A stretch of DNA of 64,000 nt from Psettodes erumei (taxonomy: Eukaryota; Chordata; Actinopteri; Pleuronectiformes; Psettodidae). This document shows, piece after piece, positions 46,212-57,267 of the stretch. Each line of letters starts with the position of its first letter. Positions within the stretch are counted from its first letter, which is position 1. The stretch spans positions 563,001 to 627,000 of the forward strand of contig JAFBJZ010000371.1 in assembly GCA_016785225.1 (NCBI GenBank). Direction: 5' to 3'. The notes beneath the pieces were generated by a model. The model searched no databases and had not been told where the DNA came from. It saw only the letters and a list, made by a program, of their open reading frames with translations. Made by a program: the position numbers and the translations under genes.

Positions 46212-48967
46212 TATAGTGGCAATATCATGGCAACAATCAGATATATAGGTGCATCTCCTGATAGTATCCTCAAGGCTCATGTTACCCTAGAAAGCTCCAC
46301 CAATCAGATGCATTCAACTGTAAAACATGAACAATACTGCAAAGTTTTATTAAGACTGACTACTTGATTTCAAGTAGCCCCGAAGTTTGCTTGGAATATC
46401 TGCATGGCCCAGATGAAACATCCTCATTAGCATCCTAAATAACTCCTTTAAAGGGCTACAGCTAATCATTATTGTTTATGTTAATTGATATGGGGTTTTA
46501 GCTAAAAGTGTATAAATTTGTACACACTAACTGTGTTTTAACACAACATGGATTTGAACATGAAATAAAAAAACAGAGGTGAGAAAAGAGGAGTTGTTCA
46601 AACATTATGTTAATATTAAAAAGACAGCAGCATTAACAGTATGTTTACTCAATGGTTGGTTGAGAAAACAAAAAGACAAATAAAATAAACCATTAAATAT
46701 AGGCTAAAATAACAATGTTTGGCACTTTATTATCAGGAGGATGGATAGTGAACTATACCAGCTGTCTTGAATGCAGCATAATGTGCTAATGGTAAACTGA
46801 GAATTTTATGGGAGCCAAACAATTAATGAAAGGATGTAAATGAAATAAATCAACTAAGACATGAGTCAAATTATGCCAATGCACCAACCACAGACAGTAC
46901 CACAGTAGCTTTAAACTGATTAGCACTGACATATTCACGTTTGTGTGTATGTTGGGGTATGGGGGATTGTATAACATGGCTGCACAATGTACAGACACAT
47001 ATCAGCCAACTGTTGCCACTCGTCACCTTGGGACAGACGGGCAACGCCTGCTGACAACAGGGCTAAGCTAACACTAGCCGATTGACCGCTAGCGGACAGC
47101 CGCTAGCTGCTGCACTGACGTTTATTTTCTCTACAGCGAAGCTAACACTAGCACACTGCTAACTGACTGCTAGTAGCACATAGAAAGTTTTTTTTAGATG
47201 CTAGCTACAGTGGTGTTGAGCTCCTCACAGATGTGCTCATGTAGGCTGTTAGCATTAGCATTAATGTGGTTTAAATCGTTTTTCATGTTGGTACCTCAGA
47301 TTGCTCAGTTATCATTATTATTATTATGATTATTACTGTTGTCATTGTTGTGACTAACACCCAGGGCATTTGGTTGAATCTACCAAAGTGCATTCCTTTA
47401 CAAAGCTAGCTTAGAGCTAGCCGCTCAAATAGACAGGTAAGTAGGCAGAAGGTAAAACAGGAAGTAAGTGAAAAGAGAGAGGCAATCAGACAGGAAGCAG
47501 CTTCCACCTTTCAGGCATGAGGAGGGAGAAGAACAAGTGAAAGTGTTATGATTTTCTTCTTTAAAAAAGTCATATTCACAGACTGCAGTCAGTGGAACAT
47601 GACGTCTGGTTTAACTGACCTCTTGGTAGCCTGTGTGAAAGCTGTAGCCTAGCTAGCCAGTTAGCCTACCAGCTTGTAAGCCATTTAGTTTCTATTGGGA
47701 GGTCTCTGCAGCCAGAGTTAGTCGTTTTAGTGTAAAGCTGCACTATATTTCTGTGAGGTTTGCCAGCTATGTTTTATCATGGATTTTATCTGTAAATAAT
47801 CTGGGAAAATGTTTGAATAATAAAGTTTTTGGGAGGTGTTGAACATGCTGCTGTGTCAAGCAGCAACCAGTTTTACAATGTACTGTATCTACTGTACAGG
47901 ACACAGAAGTTGACACTTTTCTAGTGAGCCTTTGTTAAATTTTATTGTGGTGGGAAAAATTATTATTATTAATAAAGCAATTTTATTGTTCATCTTTATG
48001 TATCGTCCTTTCAATGAATCAGTGAGTAAATGACGTATTGGTCAGCAGTGGAATCAAGTTGTTCAGAATATATGTTAGATTGGAAAAATTTACCAAAATT
48101 ATAATTTAATTTCACCACCAACAACCGCCATCTTGAGTTGAGTACAAAGACATGAGCACAGTATTAATCCTTGGGAGGACGAGTGCTTCACTCCTTCTAC
48201 TGTCCCATGTACAAATAACATCCAATGTTTAGCAAACCTCTGCACACTGAGGGACAGAGTTGATGGTTGGATACTGGAGCATGAGACCGGGGTTACCATA
48301 ACAACCTGGGGTGCGAAGGACTGCAATGTTGGGATGAGGAGGAGGATGTGACATCACAGCTCTATGACAAGAAGGCAGGAAATGTCAAGGCATGCTGTCG
48401 TGACAACCAACACACACACTGTACATAGCACTGTTTAGATTAGTACACACCATGAACGGTCCTGCAACACTCATGAACTCACAGGATATATAAGGGTCAC
48501 ATTGTTTCCTTGCATCCTGGTAGCAGATGTTGTGTGGCCCAGAACCGATTGGTGAGGCTGGTAAACCATTGTGCTTCTATTAAATCACACACACCACTTG
48601 CATTATTTCTTTAACTGTTCAAAGAAACTGAGATTACATCCCATTTGCTCCAGTTAGTTAGTTTAGATAAATATGGCTGCAACCACCAATTATTTTTAAT
48701 TATATTCTAATGCCCAAAAGGTAAATTCATTCTTTTTACAATAATGTAAAAGCAAAAAAAAAAAAGAAAAACAAACATTTATAAAGACTGTTCCAGCAAA
48801 TGTTTGCCCTCTTTAAAATAGTTTGTCTGCAGTAATGTTGTCTGAATTAAGCATGAGTATTTACCAGAAAGTCTGCCGAGTGCTGAGGTGTTAACACACA
48901 CGAACTGAGACTTCATGTGTTGCTTTAAGCTACCACTTGTTTGTTTACATAGAGATGTCAGTTGCCC
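46212..48967. other. Intergenic, GCTAGC-rich cluster, no gene recognised
   Basis: GCTAACACTAGC, GCTAGCGG and CTAGCTAGCC-type words are dense at 47050-47260 and 47400-47690. AATAAA occurs at 47819-47824, a possible distal dyrk2 poly(A) signal. No exon could be supported. Confidence 0.4.
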
Positions 48968-48999
48968 CCCCCACACACACACACACACACACACACACA
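48968..48999. repeat. (CA)n microsatellite
   Basis: About 15 CA units after a C7 run. Confidence 0.92.
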
Positions 49000-49369
49000 G
49001 CACATCTGCCCGAATATATGCACATTTTCTCACTCTTTCATTCTTCCTCTTCTGTCATTGACAAGGTAATTAGATCACCATGGTAACTCGGAGCAGCCAT
49101 GTGATTGGAGCAGCTGTCTTCCTTATTAGGCAGCAGGGAGATTAGAAGGGAAGGACACGGCTGCTAATTATAGAAGTTAGCATGAGGCTAACGGGCTAAC
49201 TGCTCTGAGGAGCTCTGCAGGAGTAGCAGCTGCCTGGCTCAAGGGCAGGTGGTCGGGGCCTTCTACCATAATGCAGCAGTGCTGCAGTGTGTATGTGGGA
49301 TGAGCCCTGTGAACCCTATTGGGACCCGAAATGGTTGGGTTGACGTTTTTTGACCGTTTCAGACGTGTT

Positions 49370-49880
49370 CCAATACTATGTTGTTTTTTTCTTTGGATTT
49401 TTTTTTGGTATTTTTATCACATATTATAATCTTATAATGTCTTTATGTCATTCTATACAATGTCCTTTTTCATCGCATATTTCAAACCTCATCATACCAT
49501 GATAGGTTCATGATGTTTTTGATAGCTTACTGGCTAGATCACACATCCCTGAAACAAGAGCTTGCATTTTGAAATCCCTCTGAATCTTGAAACAATCATA
49601 CTTTTCATCTGATTTTTATGCCTGATTATACTTTTACATCTATCGTGACGTTTTTATGCCTTTGGATACCAAGAACTTTGTCATGACAGTTTAATGCATT
49701 GCTGTAATACCATTTATTCAAGAGGTGTTTGGTGCCCTATGAAACTCTACAAATGCAGTACCAGTTCAGGTGCTCAGATAGCTTACTGGTTAGTTAACAT
49801 TGCATTTTTACCACATGCTATATCTGACATTTCTTTCACTCTTAATGACATTCTATACAGTGTCATTTTTCCATGTATTT
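49370..49880. repeat. Decayed minisatellite, second locus
   Basis: TATGTCATTCTATACAATGTCCTTTTTC near 49444 recurs as AATGACATTCTATACAGTGTCATTTTTCC near 49846. GATAGCTTACTGGCTAG near 49522 recurs as GATAGCTTACTGGTTAG near 49777. Shorter TTTTTATGCC and ATGACGTTTTTA-like words fill the space. It is related in wording to 13060-13400 (opposite strand) and 51310-51545. Confidence 0.6.
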
Positions 49881-49887
49881 TATGATA

Positions 49888-49945
49888 TTTTGAATTGAAT
49901 TGAATGTCTTTACTGTCACTGTACAAAATTGCACACAGTACCATT
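49888..49945 (-). mobile_element. LINE 3' tail with AATTC repeats, minus strand
   Basis: The minus strand reads GTGCAATTTTGTACAGTGACAGTAAAGACATTCAATTCAATTCAA. This is the end of a fish LINE 3' UTR followed by a pentamer tail. It is severely 5'-truncated. Confidence 0.6.
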
Positions 49946-50029
49946 CGTTGCAAGGTTACATTAAAGTAAATACCATAGTAAAAGAATGAAGCAAATAAAG
50001 AAAATCTGAAGCTAAAATATACATATAAA

Positions 50030-50190
50030 AGATATCCATCTATCCATTTTCAATACCGATTATCCTTGCAGGGTTGCAGGGGGGGACTGGAGGCATCCCA
50101 GCTGACATTTGGTGAGGGCATGGTACACCGGGTGTACACAGGTCTTCAGTCAATCACAGGGATGACTTATAGAGACAAACAACACACATG
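50030..50190. repeat. Dispersed teleost repeat (CCATCTATCCATTTTCAATACCG)
   Basis: CCATTTTCAATACCGATTATCCTTGCAGGGTTGCAGGGGGG, CATCCCAGCTGACATTTGG and GTCAATCACAGGGATGACTTATAGAGACAAACAAC appear in this order. It is one of the most recognisable fish interspersed repeats. Confidence 0.75.
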
Positions 50191-50194
50191 TATG

Positions 50195-50250
50195 TCTTTG
50201 GAAATTTCCCCACTGTGGGACTAATAAAGGTACATCTTATCTTATCTTGA
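50195..50250 (+). mobile_element. LINE 3' tail with CTTAT repeats
   Basis: GAAATTTCCCCACTGTGGGACTAATAAAGGTACATCTTATCTTATCTTG is the terminal piece of an L2/Rex-like fish LINE, joined directly to the preceding dispersed repeat. The same tail wording closes the minus-strand LINE at 52170 and the fragment ending at 62570. Confidence 0.7.
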
Positions 50251-51305
50251 CCAAGTCTTCTGACACTCTCTGTCAAAGCAACAATAAGCAATATGAGCTA
50301 GAGTTTTTGAGACAAGTCATTTTGTATGGTATTGCACTCGCTTCTTCCATTGTCTCTACATGACAATTGTGGCCTGTGCATCACCATGGTAACCTCTGAC
50401 TGTTGGCACACACGGCCTATTCAGATCAGTTGATTAGACAACTTCTCTTCTTTCTTCAGAGAAAGCATTTCCTAGTCTAGTCAAAATAAACTTGTGCTTA
50501 CCTATCTATCTATTTATCTATCAAGAGAGCCAGAAGAGTTACAGGTGGGCCAGCAGGTGTTTATGTTTGGAAGGTGGAGTGAAGATACTGTAGCTGCTTA
50601 GCTAACCACATGATTTAAGTGAATGGAGAAAAAAACATTTCTCTTAGTATACTGCACAAATTCCATATAATGATTTCCACGTGTCCAGCGCTTAACAAAT
50701 TCATTTAGAATTTTTCCAGTGTCTGTAAAGAAGAACCTTTAGCTATATCTCAAACATCTATATGTAATATTCAACATATTTGAAAGTTAAATATTCAGAA
50801 ATCTTTCTTGAAATTCACATTGTCACAGTTTTGCATCTGCATGTCACACAAACTTGACACCTCCATTATGGCCGTGAATGTAAGGAACAGAAACTCCTAA
50901 GTCACTGCTGAGTCAGTAAATGTCTCCAAGCTGGTAAACACCACACGGTGACGTGGTGATGGATGCTGACCAAGAGTTGTACTGGTTCCAACATTGAGGA
51001 CGGAGATTTTTTTCACTGTGTGGTGCCTACTGCTGCAGCTCTGATGTCAAGCAAATGAGATTCACCTCAGACATATGCAACTGACCTGACCTGTCCTCCT
51101 GTCCTGTGTGTGTTTGTGTGTCTATTTAAAACTGGATGTACTGTAACTCAGAGCTGCAAGAGATCATGACAGCCACACACACACATGCACACGCTGGTAA
51201 CCTGATAGCGTGTGACCTGCTGCAAGGGATTATGGGTCCAAATTAATATCCACTTACTGTACAAATGTTAAACCTCCTTGCCACACACACACATGCACAC
51301 TATGA
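50251..51305. other. Intergenic, nothing coding recognised
   Basis: A few ACACACAC and CACATGCACAC words (51176-51192 and 51284-51300) hint at a local duplication of a microsatellite-bearing piece. No gene signal is visible. Confidence 0.4.
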
Positions 51306-51309
51306 AACA

Positions 51310-51545
51310 CTGTTCTTTGATGAGTTTTTGTGTTTTTACAAATTTTTTCATGTTTTTACGACATACTATTGTAGGACATTTTTTTGTACTTTATTACAGA
51401 TTGTACTATGAACTTTTTAGATTTTTTTAAATAAATTATACCATGAACTGTTTATGAAACATATTCTTTGATGTTTTTGCATATTAAAGGCATATTATAC
51501 ACTGGCATTTTTATAATTTCCATGACATACTAGACTACATTGGCT
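51310..51545. repeat. Decayed minisatellite, third locus
   Basis: TTTTTACGACATACTATTGTAGGACATTTTT, ATTATACCATGAACTG and CCATGACATACTAGACT recur irregularly. It is the same word family as 49370-49880, about 1.5 kb away. Confidence 0.5.
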
Positions 51546-52164
51546 GGAATTACTATCTTTAGAAGTTTACATCACTCATAAGCATTGCAGCAAATTGTTG
51601 CATTAATTTTTGTGACAGTGTAACTGAAACCATTCTCACTCCATATTTACTTTTTCCTGTACACTTTAAAATCTCAAAAGTTGTATTAAGTGAACTTACT
51701 ATTATGCTATTTTGCTAGCAATACTGAAAAAGCTGTTATGAGGGATAAAGGTCAGGCTTGACACAATAAAAAAAAAGCATAAACAAGACATTCTTAATAA
51801 TAATTGCCATTTTTGTCTAAGAGTTTCAGTTCAGACCTGTTTTAACAGCTGTTTGATATTCTGGTTTAAAATAGGGATGAGTCTTGTTCTTTCAAATTTC
51901 TACACTGTAGAAGTAGGTGTTTAGCCAATCTTATCATAAAAAATTAAGGCAGAGGAAACCGCTATCCCAGTTTTATGAAAACTATCAAAAATTACACCCA
52001 CACGATAACTTCAAAGCTGCCTTCTTTCCTGGTTGGGTGTTGTTGTAGTGCGAGGTAGAGTCAGCGGATGAGAGCAGAGATGCAGGTGCTACGCATGTCG
52101 GTGGCAGCCATGTTGGCTCCGCTGTCCTGCTGTTAGGCTGTTGCTGTGGTGACTTGGGCAGGTG

Positions 52165-52494
52165 ACTTCTTTAAGATAAAATAAGATAATCCTTCATTAG
52201 TCCCACAAGTGGGGAATTGCACTGTTACAGTGAAAAAGGACAATAGCAAGAAAAATACTGAAAAACATGAACCCAAAATAGCAATGGAAAAAAATTGTTG
52301 TAACAGCAAAATGTATACACAGTATGCAGAAATATATAATATGTATGGTACAGAGTGGGAAAGGTACAATACAAGTCAAAGAAAGTAAAATGAACCATAC
52401 AAGAAGCATGTTCTTGTGTGGGGGTGTGGTTATTGGGAGCAGTGCTGGTTGTACAGTCTGACCGTACTGTATGTCAGTACCCAGAATGTTGTCT

Positions 52495-52564
<70 letters not shown>

Positions 52565-52920
52565 GGGGGGTTCTTTGCCTGCGGAACCACCAACTCATTG
52601 GTCGTTTTCTCATTGATGCGGAGGAAATTCCACTGCCACCAGTCCACAAAATCCTGGTTCAGTTCTCTGTACACTCCATGTCGTCATCATTCATGATGAG
52701 TCCAACAATTGCAGAGTCATCCAAGAACTTCTGCAGGTGACATTGTGGTGAGTCATGTCTGAAGTCTGCAGGGTAGAGGATGAAGAAGAATGGGGCCAGA
52801 GCCGTTCCCTGTGGGGTTCCCATACTGCAGATTACTGTGTCCAACACACAGCCCCGTGTTCTCACAAACAGTGGATGGTGCTCATGCAGCCACACAACCC
52901 AGATTGATCCCCAAACTCAA
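52165..52920 (-). mobile_element. L2/Rex-like LINE, minus strand, broken
   Basis: The minus strand encodes the reverse-transcriptase pieces GTPQGTALAPFFFILYPADFR and KFLDDSAIVGLI (about 52680-52850). The second occupies the place of the F/YADD catalytic box, with LDD instead of ADD. DFVDWWQWNFLRINEKTTN and ELVVPQAKN follow and run into a (CA)n tract. After the tract the sequence jumps to 3' UTR and ends CCACTTGTGGGACTAATGAAGG with an ATCTTAT tail near 52170. The remainder of ORF2 after the catalytic region is therefore missing, and the 5' part is also absent. Confidence 0.82.
52496..52562. repeat. (TG)n microsatellite inside a LINE
   Basis: About 33 uninterrupted TG units followed by G8. It sits exactly where the minus-strand LINE loses its ORF2 C-terminus. 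Confidence 0.97.
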
Positions 52921-52974
52921 ATTCACGTCAGGTGAAGTTACCTTCAGATCCTATCAAGATCAATAAAATATTTT

Positions 52975-54425
52975 GTTCTTTCTATTCTAACCTCTATTCC
53001 TCACAAACACGTCAGATGTTGGGAATGGAGACAACCCCCTATATAAGATTGTTTTTCCTAAAATAGATGGTTTGAATGGGGAGCTGGGAAACCCAATTTC
53101 TGCCAGAGAAGTACAGGAGGTGATTATGTCACTTCAGAATGGTAAAACTCCAGGCCCTGATGGGTTCACAGTTGAGTTTTTTAAGCTATTCTCTGCCACC
53201 ATTACTCTAGCCCTTCAGAGAATGTATAATGAATCCTTTGCTGAGGGCTGCCTACCTCACACCCTGTCTGAGGCCTCTATTTCTCTCCTATTTAAGAGTG
53301 ATAAAGACCCTCTTATGTGTGGTAACTATAGGTCCATTTCTCTCTTGAATGTTGACCTAAAGATCCTGTCAAAAATCCTAGCCCAATGCCTACAGTGGGT
53401 CTTATCAAGTATAATATCATTTGATCAAATAGGTTTCATGCTTGGAAGACACTCATTTCATTACACAAGGAGGCTCTTAAATATCATTAGTGCTCCAAGT
53501 TCGACTATTCTGGAACTAGATGCAAAAAAGGCCTTCGACAGGGTGGAGTGGAGCTTCCTTTTTTTTGTTTTGCAGAAATTCGGCTTCAGCCCAGAATTTA
53601 TATTTTGGATCAAATTGCTTCATGCCAACCCGGTCTCCTCTATCCATGCAAATGGACTCCAGTCCGCTCCATTTCCCCTCTATCGTTCAGGTTATAAGCT
53701 CAACTTCCACAAGAGTGAACTTCTCCCCATCAACTCTCTGGCCAGAAATATGCCCCCTGCTTTTTTCCCTTTCAAATATGCCACGGGTTTAAATACTTGG
53801 GTGTGTGTGTATTACAAATTCAGTTGATCAACTTTTCTCCAAAGTTTTGCTCCCCTCCTTGAGAGGTGTAAACTAAACTTTGACAGATGGTCTGGTCTGC
53901 CTCTATCCCTAGTAGGTTGTGTTAGTTTAGTTAAAAAGGTTGTTTCACCCAAGTTTCTATATCTCTTTTCACATATCCTGGTCCTTATTAGAAAATCTTT
54001 TTTTAGATCGATCAATTGATGAGTTCCTTCCTCTGGGGTGATAAAAATCCGCTCATCAGAAGATCAGTCCTACAACTCCCAAAGGCTCTTGGCAGCTTAG
54101 CATTGCCTAATTTCTTACAATATTACTAACTTTTATACTTGATTACCAACACAGCAGCTGAAGAGCACCCTGCATGGGTAGATATGGAACTAGCATCCTC
54201 TAAACTTTCTCTTCACTCCCTGGCCTACTCCCAACTCCCTTTGACTGCCTCCAACATCACCTCAAACCCAGTGGTGACTAACTCTATTAGAATCCGGATT
54301 CAAATTAGGAAAAGCCTAGGCCTCCATAGAGCCTCAGACCTCTCCCCCATTGTAAACAATTACCTATTTCTCCCCTCTTGCACTGATTTGGCCTTTCAGC
54401 CAAATATAAGTTTTGGGATATAGTT
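52975..54425 (+). mobile_element. L1-like LINE ORF2 fragment with internal deletion
   Basis: The plus strand begins inside ORF2: FPKIDGLNGELGNPIS, NGKTPGPDGFTVEFFK and LDAKKAFDRVEWSF, all typical L1-type reverse transcriptase. After SSIHANGLQSAPF the frame jumps to SGYKLNFHKSELLPIN, which skips the block with RQGCPLSP and the YADD catalytic box. Decayed C-terminal pieces follow in shifting frames: LQLPKALGSLALPNF near 54070, then AWVDMELASSKLSLHSLAYS and KSLGLHRASDLSPIVNNYLF (54170-54420). The 3' end is not clear. This copy cannot have working reverse transcriptase. Confidence 0.85.
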
Positions 54426-54940
54426 GGGTTGTAAATCAACCCAACTATATTCAAATATTGCCCCTTCTAAACCTAATATATACTTTCCAAACCCACCCTA
54501 GATTATTTTAATTTGTCCTAAACTCAGTCAAAATGTGCAACCACACTTAATCCATTCTAGTCCCACTGACCATTCTGTAATCAAATCTCTACCAACATTA
54601 CCAGTAACCAGTAAGAAAGAATATACCAATCTCAACTCAGTCTTTCCAGTTTTTGTCTCATCTAAACCCATCCTGAACCCATCCAATGTCTAGCAGCAAC
54701 AGCTATAGAGCATGAAGTGAAGGTCCCTTCCATTTTAACTCTTCTACCTCATTTTAGAGGCATTCTAATCTCCATCAGACTGCTTCTTCATCAATAACCC
54801 ATTCCCCAGTCATGGAAACTGTCTCTCTACCTGCCTCTCTCTCTCTTTCTCTCTTGCTCTCTTTCTGAAGAACTGAATATAGTCTCCGGCAGGCGCTCGC
54901 TGATATGCACCGAGGGTCTCTGAGTTCAGGACAAATGGAA
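54426..54940. other. Low-complexity sequence after the L1-like fragment
   Basis: Possibly the decayed 3' part of the same element, with CCCAACTATATTCAAATATTGCCCC. A CTCTCTCTTTCTCTCTTGCTC tract lies at 54835-54865. No further motif was recognised. Confidence 0.4.
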
Positions 54941-54944
54941 AACT

Positions 54945-54945
<1 letters not shown>

Positions 54946-54981
<36 letters not shown>
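54946..54981. repeat. (TG)n microsatellite
   Basis: About 17 TG units. Confidence 0.95.
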
Positions 54982-54988
<7 letters not shown>

Positions 54989-55541
54989 ACGGTGTCAGAT
55001 TTGTCGGGCCAGAGGTCAATTTATTTTCAGCGTCTCTCATCATCGTACAACCGTCTGCCGCACATACGCACTGTCGCGGTCTGACCTGCACTTTTTTTTT
55101 GTCTGACGCGAATATTATTGAATGAGCTGTAAATAAAGACAAGAAGTAGTGTCAATACTACAGCCAAGGCTATGGGAAAAGTGACGAGTGCCAAGCTTTT
55201 CTGCACACATTGCGACCGCCATTTATTTGAATGACCCGTTCATAACACTTGAGTATCTGTCGTGGAAAAGAATGATGCTTTTTGTACTGTGGAAGGCAGG
55301 AGTTCTGGTGTCAAAGGATTAAGTGCAGCACTTGATTTCAGTTCATGTTCAGTTTCATGCCACCACCTGCTGGTTGCACTACACCCAATCCAATCACTTT
55401 CATTAAATTACATAGCCACATCATAAGTTGGGGTGGGTTTCCGCAGATATTTTTTTTCCAAACGACTTAAAACAGGAAGCTTCAGAAATTTCATACGACG
55501 CTTCCTTCATTTTGGGCGACTCAGATGAAACAGATTCAAAA

Positions 55542-55896
55542 TAGTGCTGTCAGTCGATTAAAGAAATTAATCGAATTAATTACAGGATTTTGTAATTAAT
55601 TAATCAAATTAATCGCATTTTAATGTCATATCTGCTAAAGGTCTCCTGATAAAGAATTTGAATTCTAGGATATTAAAAAATTGTAGTGCATGACTAATAA
55701 ATTGAATACAGTAAGAAGAGAAGATTTGAAATCCAATTTTTTTATTGGTGAACTGTGCTTCATAAATGAAATCCAAAAGTAAAGGTCAAGCACATGTTGA
55801 TAATTACCATTGATAATTAATTGCGTTAAATTTTTTAATGCGTTAAATTGTGGCGTAATTAATTAATTGAATTAACGCGTTAAAATGACAGCACTA
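55542..55896. mobile_element. hAT-type miniature inverted-repeat element
   Basis: Terminal inverted repeats TAGTGCTGTCA (left, 55542-55552; right complement ends at 55896). Flanks ATTCAAAA (55534-55541) and ATTCAAAG (55897-55904) match 7 of 8 bases, as expected for the 8-bp target duplications of hAT transposons. The subterminal regions are full of ATTAAT/TTAATTAA and GCGTTAA words in inverted orientation. No transposase is present, so this is a nonautonomous 355-bp element. Confidence 0.85.
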
Positions 55897-56150
55897 ATTC
55901 AAAGATAAAACCATGATGCCAGTGTAGCCCAAACTCAAAAATCACAGGATCCTACTTTTTCCAGTAATGCAACTCACCCCTGACCAAACCACACATCTGT
56001 AACCCAACACAACCTCCTAATATATCATCTACAAGGACTTAAGGACGTTGGTGTTGGCACACTACAATTTTGCCTGGGAAAGAAGAATATTATGAAAAAA
56101 TGAGCCAGTTATTGACTTCCAGTTACCACGCGAACCTAATGGCTGCTTGA

Positions 56151-56393
56151 GTGCTGAGCTCTCAATTTCCCTTTTTTGTTAAATATGTAAATCGCTTCAT
56201 GCCAAGCAAGCACCGTTTTGTGTTGAACGTACCAACGACTGGTTTAAAAATGCCAGATTCATGGGGAAAGGTGGCTAAAATCCTGAAAGAAAAAGATACT
56301 AAATCCATTGCTGAGGTAGTCAGAGCTTTGCTGTACACTTTAGCTGGAACTTTATACCAGGGGAAGGAAGTTAGTCAATTTGTATCAAGATAG
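56151..56393 (+). CDS. Small unrecognised ORF beside LTR-like sequence
   Basis: An 80-residue open frame: a hydrophobic start (SSQFPFFVKYVNRF), then a mixed charged region with KMPDSWGKVAKILKEKDTKS and IAEVVRALLYTLAGTLYQG. Composition looks protein-like (few low-complexity runs, helix-like spacing), unlike neighbouring AT-rich noise. I do not recognise the family. It abuts an LTR-like segment and an L1-like element, so it may be a transposon-derived fragment. It may also be a chance ORF. Confidence 0.25.
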   Translation: MLSSQFPFFVKYVNRFMPSKHRFVLNVPTTGLKMPDSWGKVAKILKEKDTKSIAEVVRALLYTLAGTLYQGKEVSQFVSR

Positions 56394-56745
56394 AAGACGC
56401 AACTACGGCGTAAGGTTAACAATTTATTTTAGAGTTACGGAAGATTAGTATAGAGTCAGCGCTGAGACTTCAATCTGTCCACTTTAACAGTCGGAGAGAT
56501 GAAGCCCCGAACTAAGGAAATCATAAGTTTTTATACATCTTGACTCCTCCTGGGACCAGGGAGTGCGACCCTGAGTGTTATCAGTGTCTTGTTATGTGTA
56601 GCCAACTGGCTCTAGCTGGGCCCGAGCGAGTGTTAAAATCAGATGTGGTGCGTTCTGTTCTGGTGAGCAAGCAGCAGCGAAGCAGTGATTAACATATCAT
56701 AAGGCTATGGCATGACACGGTGCGATCAGAACCAAGGACACCCAG
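56380..56745 (-). mobile_element. LTR-like segment, minus strand
   Basis: Read on the minus strand it begins TGTCATGAAGCTGG, has a TATA-like GTATAAAAACT (complement of about 56528-56540), then about 110 bp later AATAAATTGTT (complement of about 56419-56428), and ends near GCGTCTTC. TATA box and poly(A) hexamer at this spacing are typical of retroelement long terminal repeats, and no internal genes flank it, so it would be a solo LTR. Flanking target duplication was not found. Confidence 0.35.
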
Positions 56746-57216
56746 CTTCATGACAATCCACTCTGCTTTACCCTGCCACACTTAAGGTGAAATCTGGACA
56801 GGCCACTCATCTTTTTTCTTCACTGGTGGACGAGGAGCAGATTCTGGCCCGGGATCACCCCAGTGATGCTACGGAGGACGAGACGGCGGTTGAGAAGTCT
56901 CTGACGTCCTCGCCTTCTCCAGACGACTGACTCTAAGAGTGACGACAGTTAACCGGTTTGAGACTGGCCAGCCCTGCTGACTGTAATGTGGTTGTGGCTC
57001 TAAGGTTGGCATTCTGGGGCTGGAGGTTGGCTGCAGTTACCTTTTTGCCTTACTTGTTTTACTACAAGTGATTACGTTTTATTCTCCAATATTGTTGTCA
57101 TTGTACAATCAGTGAAATGTTATGTTTGTTATATACATGCGACGCTGTTTATGTTAAATGACGACGATTTTTATATCGTCAGTGTTATCCTCCTCATAAA
57201 GATTTCTTTTTACCCT

Positions 57217-57235
57217 GCCCTCATAATATATATAT

Positions 57236-57267
<32 letters not shown>
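57217..57267. repeat. (TA)n-(GATA)n microsatellite
   Basis: Seven TA units pass into about nine GATA units, within the ORF1-ORF2 spacer of the L1-like element. Confidence 0.93.

Noticed and set aside
52418..52740. Plus-strand valine/cysteine-rich ORFs through the TG tract
   Set aside because: Direct product of the (TG)n microsatellite.
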